7,675 nucleotides of DNA, taken from Treponema sp. UBA4319 (lineage in GTDB: Bacteria > Spirochaetota > Spirochaetia > Treponematales > Treponemataceae). The translations under genes and the position numbers were made by a program. The stretch lies in the NCBI GenBank assembly GCA_002393865.1, contig DGUD01000189.1, positions 1 to 7,675 on the forward strand, written 5' to 3'. The notes beneath the pieces were generated by a model. It did no database searches, was not told the DNA's origin, and saw nothing but the letters and a program-made list of their open reading frames with translations. Below are positions 1-5,058 of this stretch, one piece after another. Each line of letters opens with the position of its first letter. The stretch's first letter is position 1.

Positions 1-86
1 ACATCTCATGCTGAAGCCCTGAAGCAAGGCCACGGAAATCAATCCTGTGCGGCAGGGCTTCCGCAGGGGAACAAAAAAAATCGCTC

Positions 87-136
87 CCGGCGGGGATGGC
101 ACTGGATTCCGGCGGGGATGGCACTGGATTCCGGCG
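87..136. repeat. 22-bp perfect tandem repeat, two copies plus a 6-bp partial
   Basis: A 22-bp unit beginning CCGGCGGGGATGG occupies 87-108 and is repeated without mismatch at 109-130. A third partial copy (CCGGCG) follows at 131-136. It lies in non-coding sequence beyond the 3' end of the pseudouridine synthase gene, between a run of eight A at 73-80 and a hairpin at 132-154. Period and identity are read directly from the sequence. Function is unknown; replication slippage is the simplest origin. Confidence 0.9.
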
Positions 137-154
137 CTAAGCCAGGCAGCGCCG
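132..154 (-). terminator. Hairpin downstream of the pseudouridine synthase gene, possible terminator
   Basis: CGGCGCT (132-138) and AGCGCCG (148-154) form a perfect 7-bp GC-rich stem with a 9-nt loop, starting 20 nt beyond the stop codon at 175-177. No U-run follows it directly on the minus strand. The nearest is the T8 complementary to 73-80, about 50 nt further on and past the tandem repeat. It may end or stabilise the rluA-like transcript, but it is not a textbook intrinsic terminator. Confidence 0.3.
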
Positions 155-174
155 CACGGAGGTCGGGAATGCGC

Positions 175-921
175 TCAGGACTCCGGGAGCCATGCATCGA
201 CGGTGCGCTGCATGTGCGGCGGCAGGGGGATGGAAAAGCTCCGGGCGGCACCGTCCAGCGGCAGCGTCAGGCGGACAGCCGCGAGATGCAGGCGCTTTAT
301 CCCGATGCGGCGGATTTTTTTGTTCAGCCGGAAGTCCCCGTGCTGGTCATCGGCCGCAAGCGGGGCGCCGGCGCCGGCCATCTGTATGCGTATCTGGTGC
401 ATGCGCCCCGTGCCGAGCGTAACATGCACAAGGCTCAGCGTCACCGTATCCGGCGCGGATTCCCCGGAGACGCCGCCAGCTCCGTTCCCGCCCCCCGCGC
501 CGGACGCATTCCCGGCAGGAGGCGGCAGCGGCACCACAGCGCTCCGCTCCACCTCAAAGCGCAGCTCGGCCGGCAGCTCCTTTCCGTGGGCGCTCACAAA
601 GCCCCGCAGCGTCCCCCGGCGCAGATCCTTTCCCCCAGCGCGGGGCAGCCCCAGGCAGACGGCGGCGTAGTCCTTGCGCACCTGCCCCTCCGAAAAGAGC
701 CTTGACCAGCGCGCGGCGGCGGCGGCAGTCTTTGCCACCAGCAGGATGCCTGCAGTCTCCTTGTCAAGGCGATGCACCAGATGCACGCGGTATCCGAGCT
801 GCGCGGACAGCTCGTCGTCCAGCGGATGGGAAATTCCTGCCCCGCCCTGTACCGAAACGCCCGCAGCTTTGTTTACCAAGAGGATTTCATCGTTCTCGAA
901 CAATAGGGAAAGTGGTGACAT
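175..921 (-). CDS. RluA-family pseudouridine synthase
   Basis: Predicted to isomerise uridine to pseudouridine in rRNA or tRNA in the cytoplasm. The 248-residue protein starts directly with the catalytic domain, without an N-terminal S4 domain. It carries the family active-site motif HRLDKETAG at residues 50-58, with Asp53 the expected catalytic aspartate. Further motifs are GRMHQIRI (172-179), DDQHGDF (191-197, like the GDDKYGD segment of RluC-type enzymes) and RLHL (210-213). Residues 131-158 form a Pro/Gly/Ala-rich low-complexity insertion just before the HQIR strand. The start is uncertain between ATG 921 and an adjoining GTG at 924; neither has a clear Shine-Dalgarno. The gene diverges from the secreted protein gene at 953. 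The family is secure, but the target uridine cannot be read from sequence, so no rlu symbol is given. Confidence 0.9.
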   Translation of the reverse strand: MSPLSLLFENDEILLVNKAAGVSVQGGAGISHPLDDELSAQLGYRVHLVHRLDKETAGILLVAKTAAAAARWSRLFSEGQVRKDYAAVCLGLPRAGGKDLRRGTLRGFVSAHGKELPAELRFEVERSAVVPLPPPAGNASGAGGGNGAGGVSGESAPDTVTLSLVHVTLGTGRMHQIRIQMAGAGAPLAADDQHGDFRLNKKIRRIGIKRLHLAAVRLTLPLDGAARSFSIPLPPHMQRTVDAWLPES

Positions 922-930
922 CACCCGATA

Positions 931-959
931 ATCTTACAAGAGGTGAAGAAAAATGACAA
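931..959 (-). promoter_or_regulatory. Candidate promoter of the pseudouridine synthase gene
   Basis: On the minus strand TTGTCA (959-954) and TAAGAT (936-931) are separated by 17 nt, resembling sigma-70 -35 and -10 boxes with 5/6 and 4/6 matches. The predicted start of transcription falls near 924, almost on the start codon, so the message would be leaderless or nearly so. The -35 box would lie inside the first codons of the opposing gene. It was found by eye. Confidence 0.3.
939..945 (+). promoter_or_regulatory. Ribosome binding site of the transglutaminase-like gene
   Basis: AGAGGTG lies 7 nt before ATG 953. This decides for the 953 frame over a competing long open frame starting with the GTG inside this very motif. 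A -10-like GATAAT at 927-932 lies upstream, but I see no convincing -35 box at the right distance. Confidence 0.75.
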
Positions 960-2140
960 GCGCAAAGAGACATACATACCGCAGCGCCGGAGAGCAACTG
1001 CTCAAGGCCGCAGTGCTGGCGGTGCTGCTCTGCATCGGCCAGCAGGCATCCGCCACCATCACAAGCATCAGCGGCTCCGACGAGCTGCTCTCCATAGATC
1101 TGCCGGAAGGTTTCGTCGTGACGGACGCGGAGCAGGACGGCTCCGCATTCCTGCTGGAGAACACCGTGGTGCCGGTAAGCGCGGCAGTCCGCCTGTACGG
1201 GGCGGGCACATGCAGCGCCGCGGATGCCGCAATCAGCGATGTGCTGGGCAGGTTCAAGGCGCGCGGCGAGACAGAATCATTCTCGTGGCGCGGGCAGGAC
1301 TGCGCCATATCGTCGTTCTCGGCAAGCATAGGGGGGCTGGTCTCCGGCTACGCGCTCGCGGCGGAGCGCCCCCAGGACAAAGGCTTCGTCGTGCTGCTCA
1401 CGTGGACGCCCGCGCAATATGCAAGCGACTGCACGAATTTCATGCTCAGCTTCCTGGACAGCCTGAACATCGACTGGGGCAGCTTCTACGCCCCCGGCCC
1501 CGTCACCGAATACGTCTACCCTTCCGGCGGGGACGCCGTCCCGGTCACGCTCAGCATAGACGGAAAGACGATACGCTCGGAGCTGAGGGAAAACGACGCG
1601 GAGGCAGCGGAAGGGCTGATAGAGCGCGAGTACAAAGTGCTCTGCTACTACCAGCAGAGCAAGCTGTGGCAGGAAGCGTGGCAGCGCTACTACCGCATGA
1701 TTTTCCGCGACTCCTTCCACCGGCTGCAGCGGGCGTCGTTCGACATCTACAACGCGCTCGCCCCGTACTGCACGGACGACACCGACCTCGCGCAGAAGCT
1801 CCTCACATGGACGCAGGGATTCTCCTACGAGCGCCAGCAGACGGCGAGCGACTTCGCGTCCCTGCCCTCGATGCTGCTCGGCGGCGGCAGCGACTGCGAC
1901 AGCCGCTCACTGCTGCTCGGCGTGCTGCTCAGGAGCATGAACATGGACACCGTCATGTTCGTGAGCGCGGAATTCAGCCATGCGCTCGCCGGATTCGTCT
2001 CCACGCATCCGGGGCACAGCTTTACGGTGGGAGACCAGGAATTCCTTATGGGGGAGACGACGGCATCCGGCGTCACATGGGGCATGATAGCACAGGACAT
2101 GGACGACCAGTCAAAATGGATAAGCGTGGAATTCCCCTGA
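953..2140 (+). CDS. Secreted transglutaminase-like (papain-fold) protein of unknown role
   Basis: A 395-residue exported protein. Residues 1-34 form a signal peptide: basic start, hydrophobic stretch around 17-29, and Ala-Ser-Ala before a likely cleavage after residue 34. Residues 35-300 match no family I can name. The C-terminal region looks like a transglutaminase-like cysteine peptidase core: DCDSRSLLLGVLLRSM at 314-329 with Cys315, FSHALAG at 341-347 with His343, and FLMGETT at 364-370 with Glu368. These would form a Cys-His-Glu triad in the usual order and spacing. Such folds can act as proteases, amidases or crosslinking enzymes, so the reaction is unknown. A good ribosome binding site at 939-945 supports the start. 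It stands alone: divergent from the pseudouridine synthase gene and convergent with the regulator gene. The domain call is by motif, not by alignment. Confidence 0.8.
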   Translation: MTSAKRHTYRSAGEQLLKAAVLAVLLCIGQQASATITSISGSDELLSIDLPEGFVVTDAEQDGSAFLLENTVVPVSAAVRLYGAGTCSAADAAISDVLGRFKARGETESFSWRGQDCAISSFSASIGGLVSGYALAAERPQDKGFVVLLTWTPAQYASDCTNFMLSFLDSLNIDWGSFYAPGPVTEYVYPSGGDAVPVTLSIDGKTIRSELRENDAEAAEGLIEREYKVLCYYQQSKLWQEAWQRYYRMIFRDSFHRLQRASFDIYNALAPYCTDDTDLAQKLLTWTQGFSYERQQTASDFASLPSMLLGGGSDCDSRSLLLGVLLRSMNMDTVMFVSAEFSHALAGFVSTHPGHSFTVGDQEFLMGETTASGVTWGMIAQDMDDQSKWISVEFP

Positions 2141-2171
2141 GGGAACAAAGCTGAGGGCGGCCCGGAGCACA

Positions 2172-2236
2172 AGGAGCCAGTTTCAAAAGCAAGCGGCTTT
2201 GAAAACCGGTCCGTCGCTTTTCCGGGCGCGGCTCCT
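2172..2236. terminator. Nested inverted repeats between convergent genes, possible bidirectional terminator
   Basis: The 97-bp gap between two convergent stop codons holds an outer 7-bp inverted repeat, AGGAGCC (2172-2178) with GGCTCCT (2230-2236). An inner bulged stem is formed by GTTTCAAAAGC (2180-2190) with GCTTTGAAAAC (2196-2206). Only a T4 (2218-2221) follows the inner stem on the plus strand, and no T-run follows it on the minus strand. The position fits a shared terminator, but the sequence is not a classic intrinsic one. Confidence 0.35.
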
Positions 2237-2237
2237 G

Positions 2238-2894
2238 CTACTGTATCAGCAGGCTGTAGGCTTCCTCCGGGGAGGATGCGGCAAGCAGGGCATCGCGCAG
2301 CTCCTGCCCCTTTATCCGTGCGCTGAAGAAAGACAGTGTCTGGAGGTAGTAATTGTGCTGGTTGTAGGCGGCGGCAATCATAAAGAGCAGGCGGACGGGC
2401 GTGTCGTCGATAGGCTCAAAGTCGATGATGTCCACCTTGGAGATGCCCACGGACATGACAAGGTCGGTCACGCTGGAAAGGCGCACGTGGGGAATCGCAA
2501 TCCCGCGCCCCATCGCGGTTGACATGAGCGCCTCCCGCTTCAGAATCTCGTCCTCAAGCTCCTTTGCGTCCTTAATCTGGGGCGCCGTGGCAAGGTTCTG
2601 CGCAAGCCTCACCAGCGCGTCATGCTTCGTGGTGTGATTCAGGAAAACAATGCGGTCGGGCGACAGGATATTCTTGACCTGCACGGACACATCCACGTGC
2701 TCGCCCCTGCCCGAAGAAAGGCGGTCGTTGACCCACTTCTCGATGTCCGAGCGCTTGAAACGCCAGACGGTCCCTATTTTCCCGCTGGGAATCTCGCCCT
2801 TCTGCGCCCATTCATAGACGGTGCGCTCGCTCACGCGCAGATACTTTGCAACCTCGTCGATTGTCAGAATGTCGTCTTCCACAATTCGCCTCAC
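2238..2894 (-). CDS. DNA-binding regulator with PTS EIIA (PtsN-like) domain
   Basis: A 218-residue two-domain protein. Residues 9-58 are an excisionase/MerR-like helix-turn-helix, with DEVAKYLRVSERTVYEWAQ followed by a GTVWRFKRSDIEKWV wing. Residues 73-218 are a type-2 PTS EIIA domain with GRGIAIPHVR at 129-138; His136 is the expected phosphate-accepting histidine. In known systems EIIA domains take phosphate from HPr, so this protein probably couples phosphotransfer or metabolic state to transcription; that is inference. The start is GTG 2894, chosen because AAAGGTG (2909-2903) sits 8 nt before it; the GTG at 2882 lacks such a site. A TTGACA-type promoter lies just upstream. The gene diverges from the envelope operon at 3056, a natural target candidate. 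No PTS permease or HPr gene is in the window. It resembles proteins labelled PtsN in treponemes, but the extra DNA-binding domain argues against a plain ptsN symbol. Confidence 0.9.
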   Translation of the reverse strand: MRRIVEDDILTIDEVAKYLRVSERTVYEWAQKGEIPSGKIGTVWRFKRSDIEKWVNDRLSSGRGEHVDVSVQVKNILSPDRIVFLNHTTKHDALVRLAQNLATAPQIKDAKELEDEILKREALMSTAMGRGIAIPHVRLSSVTDLVMSVGISKVDIIDFEPIDDTPVRLLFMIAAAYNQHNYYLQTLSFFSARIKGQELRDALLAASSPEEAYSLLIQ

Positions 2895-2926
2895 TTCTTT
2901 AACACCTTTTAAAGTTTTCCTACGTT

Positions 2927-2955
2927 ATTTTGCATTTTTAACGATATTTTGTCAA
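2927..2955 (-). promoter_or_regulatory. Candidate promoter of the HTH-EIIA regulator gene
   Basis: A consensus TTGACA (2955-2950) is followed after 17 nt by CAAAAT (2932-2927, 4/6 match to a -10 box) on the minus strand. Transcription would start near 2920, giving a leader of about 26 nt that contains the AAAGGTG ribosome binding site at 2909-2903. A CGTTA...TAACG dyad (2923-2943) covers the -10 and spacer and could be an operator. Confidence 0.5.
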
Positions 2956-2967
2956 GTATTCCACGGA

Positions 2968-2997
2968 GCTTGCAAAAAGCAGTCTTTTTTTGCAAGC
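2968..2997. promoter_or_regulatory. Perfect 11-bp inverted repeat in the divergent region
   Basis: GCTTGCAAAAA (2968-2978) and TTTTTGCAAGC (2987-2997) are exact reverse complements separated by 8 nt. The repeat lies between the divergent regulator and propeller genes, so neither needs a terminator here, and C-rich rather than U-rich sequence follows on the plus strand. An operator, or an RNA structure if transcription starts upstream, is more likely than termination. Confidence 0.7.
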
Positions 2998-3021
2998 CCC
3001 CCGTCCCGCAAGACGGCTTGC
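2992..3021. promoter_or_regulatory. Second, competing inverted repeat
   Basis: CCGTC (3001-3005) pairs with GACGG (3012-3016) around a 6-nt loop. Outside it, GCAAG (2992-2996) can pair with CTTGC (3017-3021) across a short C bulge. The GCAAGC at 2992-2997 is also the right arm of the preceding hairpin, so the two long structures exclude each other. The right end overlaps a possible -35 box (3018-3023) of the downstream operon. Confidence 0.5.
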
Positions 3022-3046
3022 CCAAACGGCGCAGTTCCACTAATAT
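3018..3046 (+). promoter_or_regulatory. Candidate promoter of the propeller/LytM operon
   Basis: TTGCCC (3018-3023) and TAATAT (3041-3046) are 17 nt apart. Transcription would start near 3053, next to ATG 3056, which would leave out the AGGT (3047-3050) that could otherwise serve as a ribosome binding site. Either the transcript is nearly leaderless or the true promoter lies further upstream, inside or before the inverted repeats. Confidence 0.3.
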
Positions 3047-3055
3047 AGGTATTCT

Positions 3056-4114
3056 ATGGAAAAGAAAAAAAGAAACAGGATTATCATAGGCATCTCAATC
3101 TTCTGCGTCATATATGTCATCTTTGCCCTGCGCCCGCTCGGCACGGAGCTGCACCTGAGCCCCGAATGGACGGTGAGCATAGACCGCCTCAAGGAAAAAA
3201 AGGACGGCGACGTGCCCATCCCGTTCCAGCTGGGGCAGAGCATCGGGTATTTCACGGAGGACGGCAGGATAATCACCTCGCTCACCTACCCGTTCAACTC
3301 GGCAATATCATCCACCTACTACGCCACATACGGCGCGGACAACATCAAAACCTCATTCTTCAGGGCTGACGGGAACGAGGCTGGTAGCATCAGCATTCCC
3401 GGATTCCCCTTTTTTGACGAGGACAGGATTTTCGTATTCCTTCCGGGCGGCTCCGCGGTCGTCCAGTGCGATATGGACGGAAAGAAGCGCTGGGAATACG
3501 AGAGCTACGCGCCGATTACGAGCTTTGCGTCCAGCAAGGGCGGCACCGTCATCGGTTTTGCCGACGGGGTCATCGTCTCGCTCACGCCGGACGGGAGCAT
3601 AGACCAGCGCTATTCTCCGGGAGGAAGCGAGACGGACATCATCCTCGGCACGGGAATCTCCGAGGACGGGAGCCTCATCGCCTGCATCAGCGGGCAGAAC
3701 CAGCAGCGCTTTGTCGTCTCGGCGCGCAACGGCGAGCACAGCAAAATCATCTTCCACGAATACCTGCCGCAGGACTTCAACCGGCAGGTCATGGTCAAAT
3801 TCAACAGAAAATCGGACACCGTATACTACAACTACAACGGCGGCCTGGGAATCCTGAGCCTTGACCGGCTCAAAAGCTCCCACATCCCGCTGGAAGGCTA
3901 TGTGGTGCAGATAGAAGAGGCCGAGATGGACGGCATGGTCTTTATCCTGAGCCGCAAGGACAGGCGCTTCACCGTCACCGTGCTGGAGCCGTTCGCGCAT
4001 CCCGTGGCGACGTTCCAGTTCGACGCGGAGAGCGCATTCATCCAGGTGAGGGACAACGCGCTCTTTGTGGGCCGGGACAACAAAATCTCAAAGCTTTCCA
4101 TTTCGAAGCGCTGA
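3056..4114 (+). CDS. Membrane-anchored protein resembling a beta-propeller, function unknown
   Basis: A 352-residue protein with a basic N-terminus (MEKKKRNR), one hydrophobic segment at about residues 9-25 and then a long soluble part. This fits an uncleaved signal anchor with the body outside the cytoplasm. The body is rich in short beta-strand-like stretches ending in turns, for example DMDGKKRW at 139-146, FADGVIVSLTPDG at 168-180 and SEDGSLIACISG at 202-213. That is the look of a WD40/PQQ-like propeller; blades cannot be counted reliably by eye. No catalytic motif is visible. It is the first gene of a two-gene operon: its stop lies 15 nt before the start of the LytM-like gene, which has its own strong ribosome binding site. 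A scaffolding role in the envelope together with that protein is a guess. No gene symbol is recognised. Confidence 0.75.
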   Translation: MEKKKRNRIIIGISIFCVIYVIFALRPLGTELHLSPEWTVSIDRLKEKKDGDVPIPFQLGQSIGYFTEDGRIITSLTYPFNSAISSTYYATYGADNIKTSFFRADGNEAGSISIPGFPFFDEDRIFVFLPGGSAVVQCDMDGKKRWEYESYAPITSFASSKGGTVIGFADGVIVSLTPDGSIDQRYSPGGSETDIILGTGISEDGSLIACISGQNQQRFVVSARNGEHSKIIFHEYLPQDFNRQVMVKFNRKSDTVYYNYNGGLGILSLDRLKSSHIPLEGYVVQIEEAEMDGMVFILSRKDRRFTVTVLEPFAHPVATFQFDAESAFIQVRDNALFVGRDNKISKLSISKR

Positions 4115-4115
4115 T

Positions 4116-4124
4116 GAGGAGGAT
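4116..4124 (+). promoter_or_regulatory. Strong ribosome binding site of the LytM-like gene
   Basis: GAGGAGGAT lies in the 15-nt gap after the propeller stop codon; its AGGAGG core ends 7 nt before ATG 4130. It fixes the start and suggests efficient translation of the second gene of a shared transcript. Confidence 0.85.
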
Positions 4125-4129
4125 ATAGT

Positions 4130-5011
4130 ATGCAGAGAAAGACGATTTTTGCCCTTGCCGCAGGAATAGCGGCGCTGCTTGCCCCGGCACCGCTCGTCCA
4201 GGCATTCGACTGGCCGCAGGAAGGGACGACCATAGACTCCTTCTTCTCGTACTTCGGGCAGCTGCGCGGCAGACGCATAGAGTCCTCGCTCATCTTCAAG
4301 GACGACGCGCAGGTCAAGGCGGCCGGAGACGGAACCGTCATCGCCGTCATCCACGAGCACAACAACAGCTTCGGCTGGTTCGAGTCAACGCTCGGCAACG
4401 CCGTCATCGTGGCGCACAAGGACAAAATCTCGACGGTGTACGGCAACCTCGAAGAAGAGTCGATTCCCGAAAGCCTTGAGCAGGACAAGCTCGTGCGCAC
4501 CGGCGACATACTCGGCACCAGCGGCAATTCCGGCTGGCAGGAAGGCCAGAGCTGCCTGGAATTCCTTGTGCTGGACACAAAGAACAAGGCCGCGGTGAAC
4601 CCGCGGGTGCTCATGCCGCGCATCAGCAGCGACCTTCCGCTCGTCATCGGCGAGCTGACGCTGGACGACCGCAACGGCGGCACCCACCACCTGCTGAACG
4701 AGCGCAACCTTGCGGCCGGCACGTACTCGCTCTACCATACCCGGCAGAGCACCGCCGTTCCCTACCGCACCATCGTCTCGGTGAACGGAGCCACCGTGGA
4801 GAGCATCTCCTACGACATGCTGCACGAATACAACGAGCAGCTCTGCGCCGAAGGCAACGCGAACTACCCCGCGGAACGGCTCTATCCTGACGATAAGCGG
4901 CAGCTGCTCTCTGTGCTGCGCCTCAACCACGGGCACACGACGCTCTCCGTCACAATGCTGGACATTCTGGGGAAGGCCCAGACCATCACATATAATCTTG
5001 ATATAAACTAA
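4130..5011 (+). CDS. Secreted degenerate LytM/M23 protein, probably not a peptidase
   Basis: A 293-residue exported protein with a signal peptide at 1-25 (hydrophobic 6-20, Val-Gln-Ala before the likely cleavage site). Residues about 35-163 follow the LytM/M23 fold: AAGDGTVIAVIHEH (64-77), LGNAVIVAHKDKISTVYGNL (88-107), VRTGDILGTSGNSG (122-135) and a CLEFLVLD strand (142-149). Active M23 enzymes bind zinc through an HxxxD motif and an HxH motif. Here the first region reads SSLIFKDD (52-59) without the histidine, the usual YAHL reads YGNL (104-107) and the usual HLHFE reads CLEF (142-145). Peptidoglycan cleavage is therefore unlikely. Known degenerate LytM proteins such as EnvC activate amidases. 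Residues 165-293 form an extra, probably Ig-like domain ending in a TMLDILGKAQTITYNL strand pattern. It is co-transcribed with the propeller gene and ends 47 nt from the convergent mnmA. Confidence 0.85.
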   Translation: MQRKTIFALAAGIAALLAPAPLVQAFDWPQEGTTIDSFFSYFGQLRGRRIESSLIFKDDAQVKAAGDGTVIAVIHEHNNSFGWFESTLGNAVIVAHKDKISTVYGNLEEESIPESLEQDKLVRTGDILGTSGNSGWQEGQSCLEFLVLDTKNKAAVNPRVLMPRISSDLPLVIGELTLDDRNGGTHHLLNERNLAAGTYSLYHTRQSTAVPYRTIVSVNGATVESISYDMLHEYNEQLCAEGNANYPAERLYPDDKRQLLSVLRLNHGHTTLSVTMLDILGKAQTITYNLDIN

Positions 5012-5034
5012 AAATATCTGCCGCACGCAGCGGC
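5010..5034 (-). terminator. Probable intrinsic terminator of mnmA
   Basis: Read on the minus strand, GCCGC (5034-5030), a 5-nt loop and GCGGC (5024-5020) form a GC-rich hairpin, followed after 5 nt by five T (5014-5010). It starts 24 nt beyond the mnmA stop at 5059 and its T-run overlaps the stop codon of the convergent LytM-like gene. The short stem and the gap before the U-run make it modest. A wider pairing of CTGCCG (5018-5023) with CGGCAG (5048-5053) is also possible. Confidence 0.45.
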
Positions 5035-5058
5035 CATGATTCCCGCACGGCAGCGCGC

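Noticed and set aside
1..33. Possible start of a minus-strand gene running off the left edge (GTG at 33)
   Set aside because: Only 11 codons are visible, without a convincing ribosome binding site or motif, so it cannot be supported.
362..379. GGCGCC repeats and palindromes inside the pseudouridine synthase gene
   Set aside because: They encode Ala/Gly codons in a GC-rich gene and are best explained by codon use.
47..705. Long plus-strand open frames opposite the pseudouridine synthase
   Set aside because: They are Arg/Ser/Pro-rich products of GC-rich antisense sequence, with no motif; the minus-strand gene has clear catalytic motifs.
943..2154. 403-codon plus-strand frame overlapping the transglutaminase-like gene
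   Set aside because: It starts at a GTG inside the ribosome binding site and encodes an Arg/Ala/Gly-rich product with no signal peptide or motif; the 953 frame has both.
2968..2997. Intrinsic terminator reading of the perfect inverted repeat
   Set aside because: Both flanking genes are transcribed away from it and the downstream plus-strand sequence is C-rich, not U-rich, so a regulatory role is preferred.
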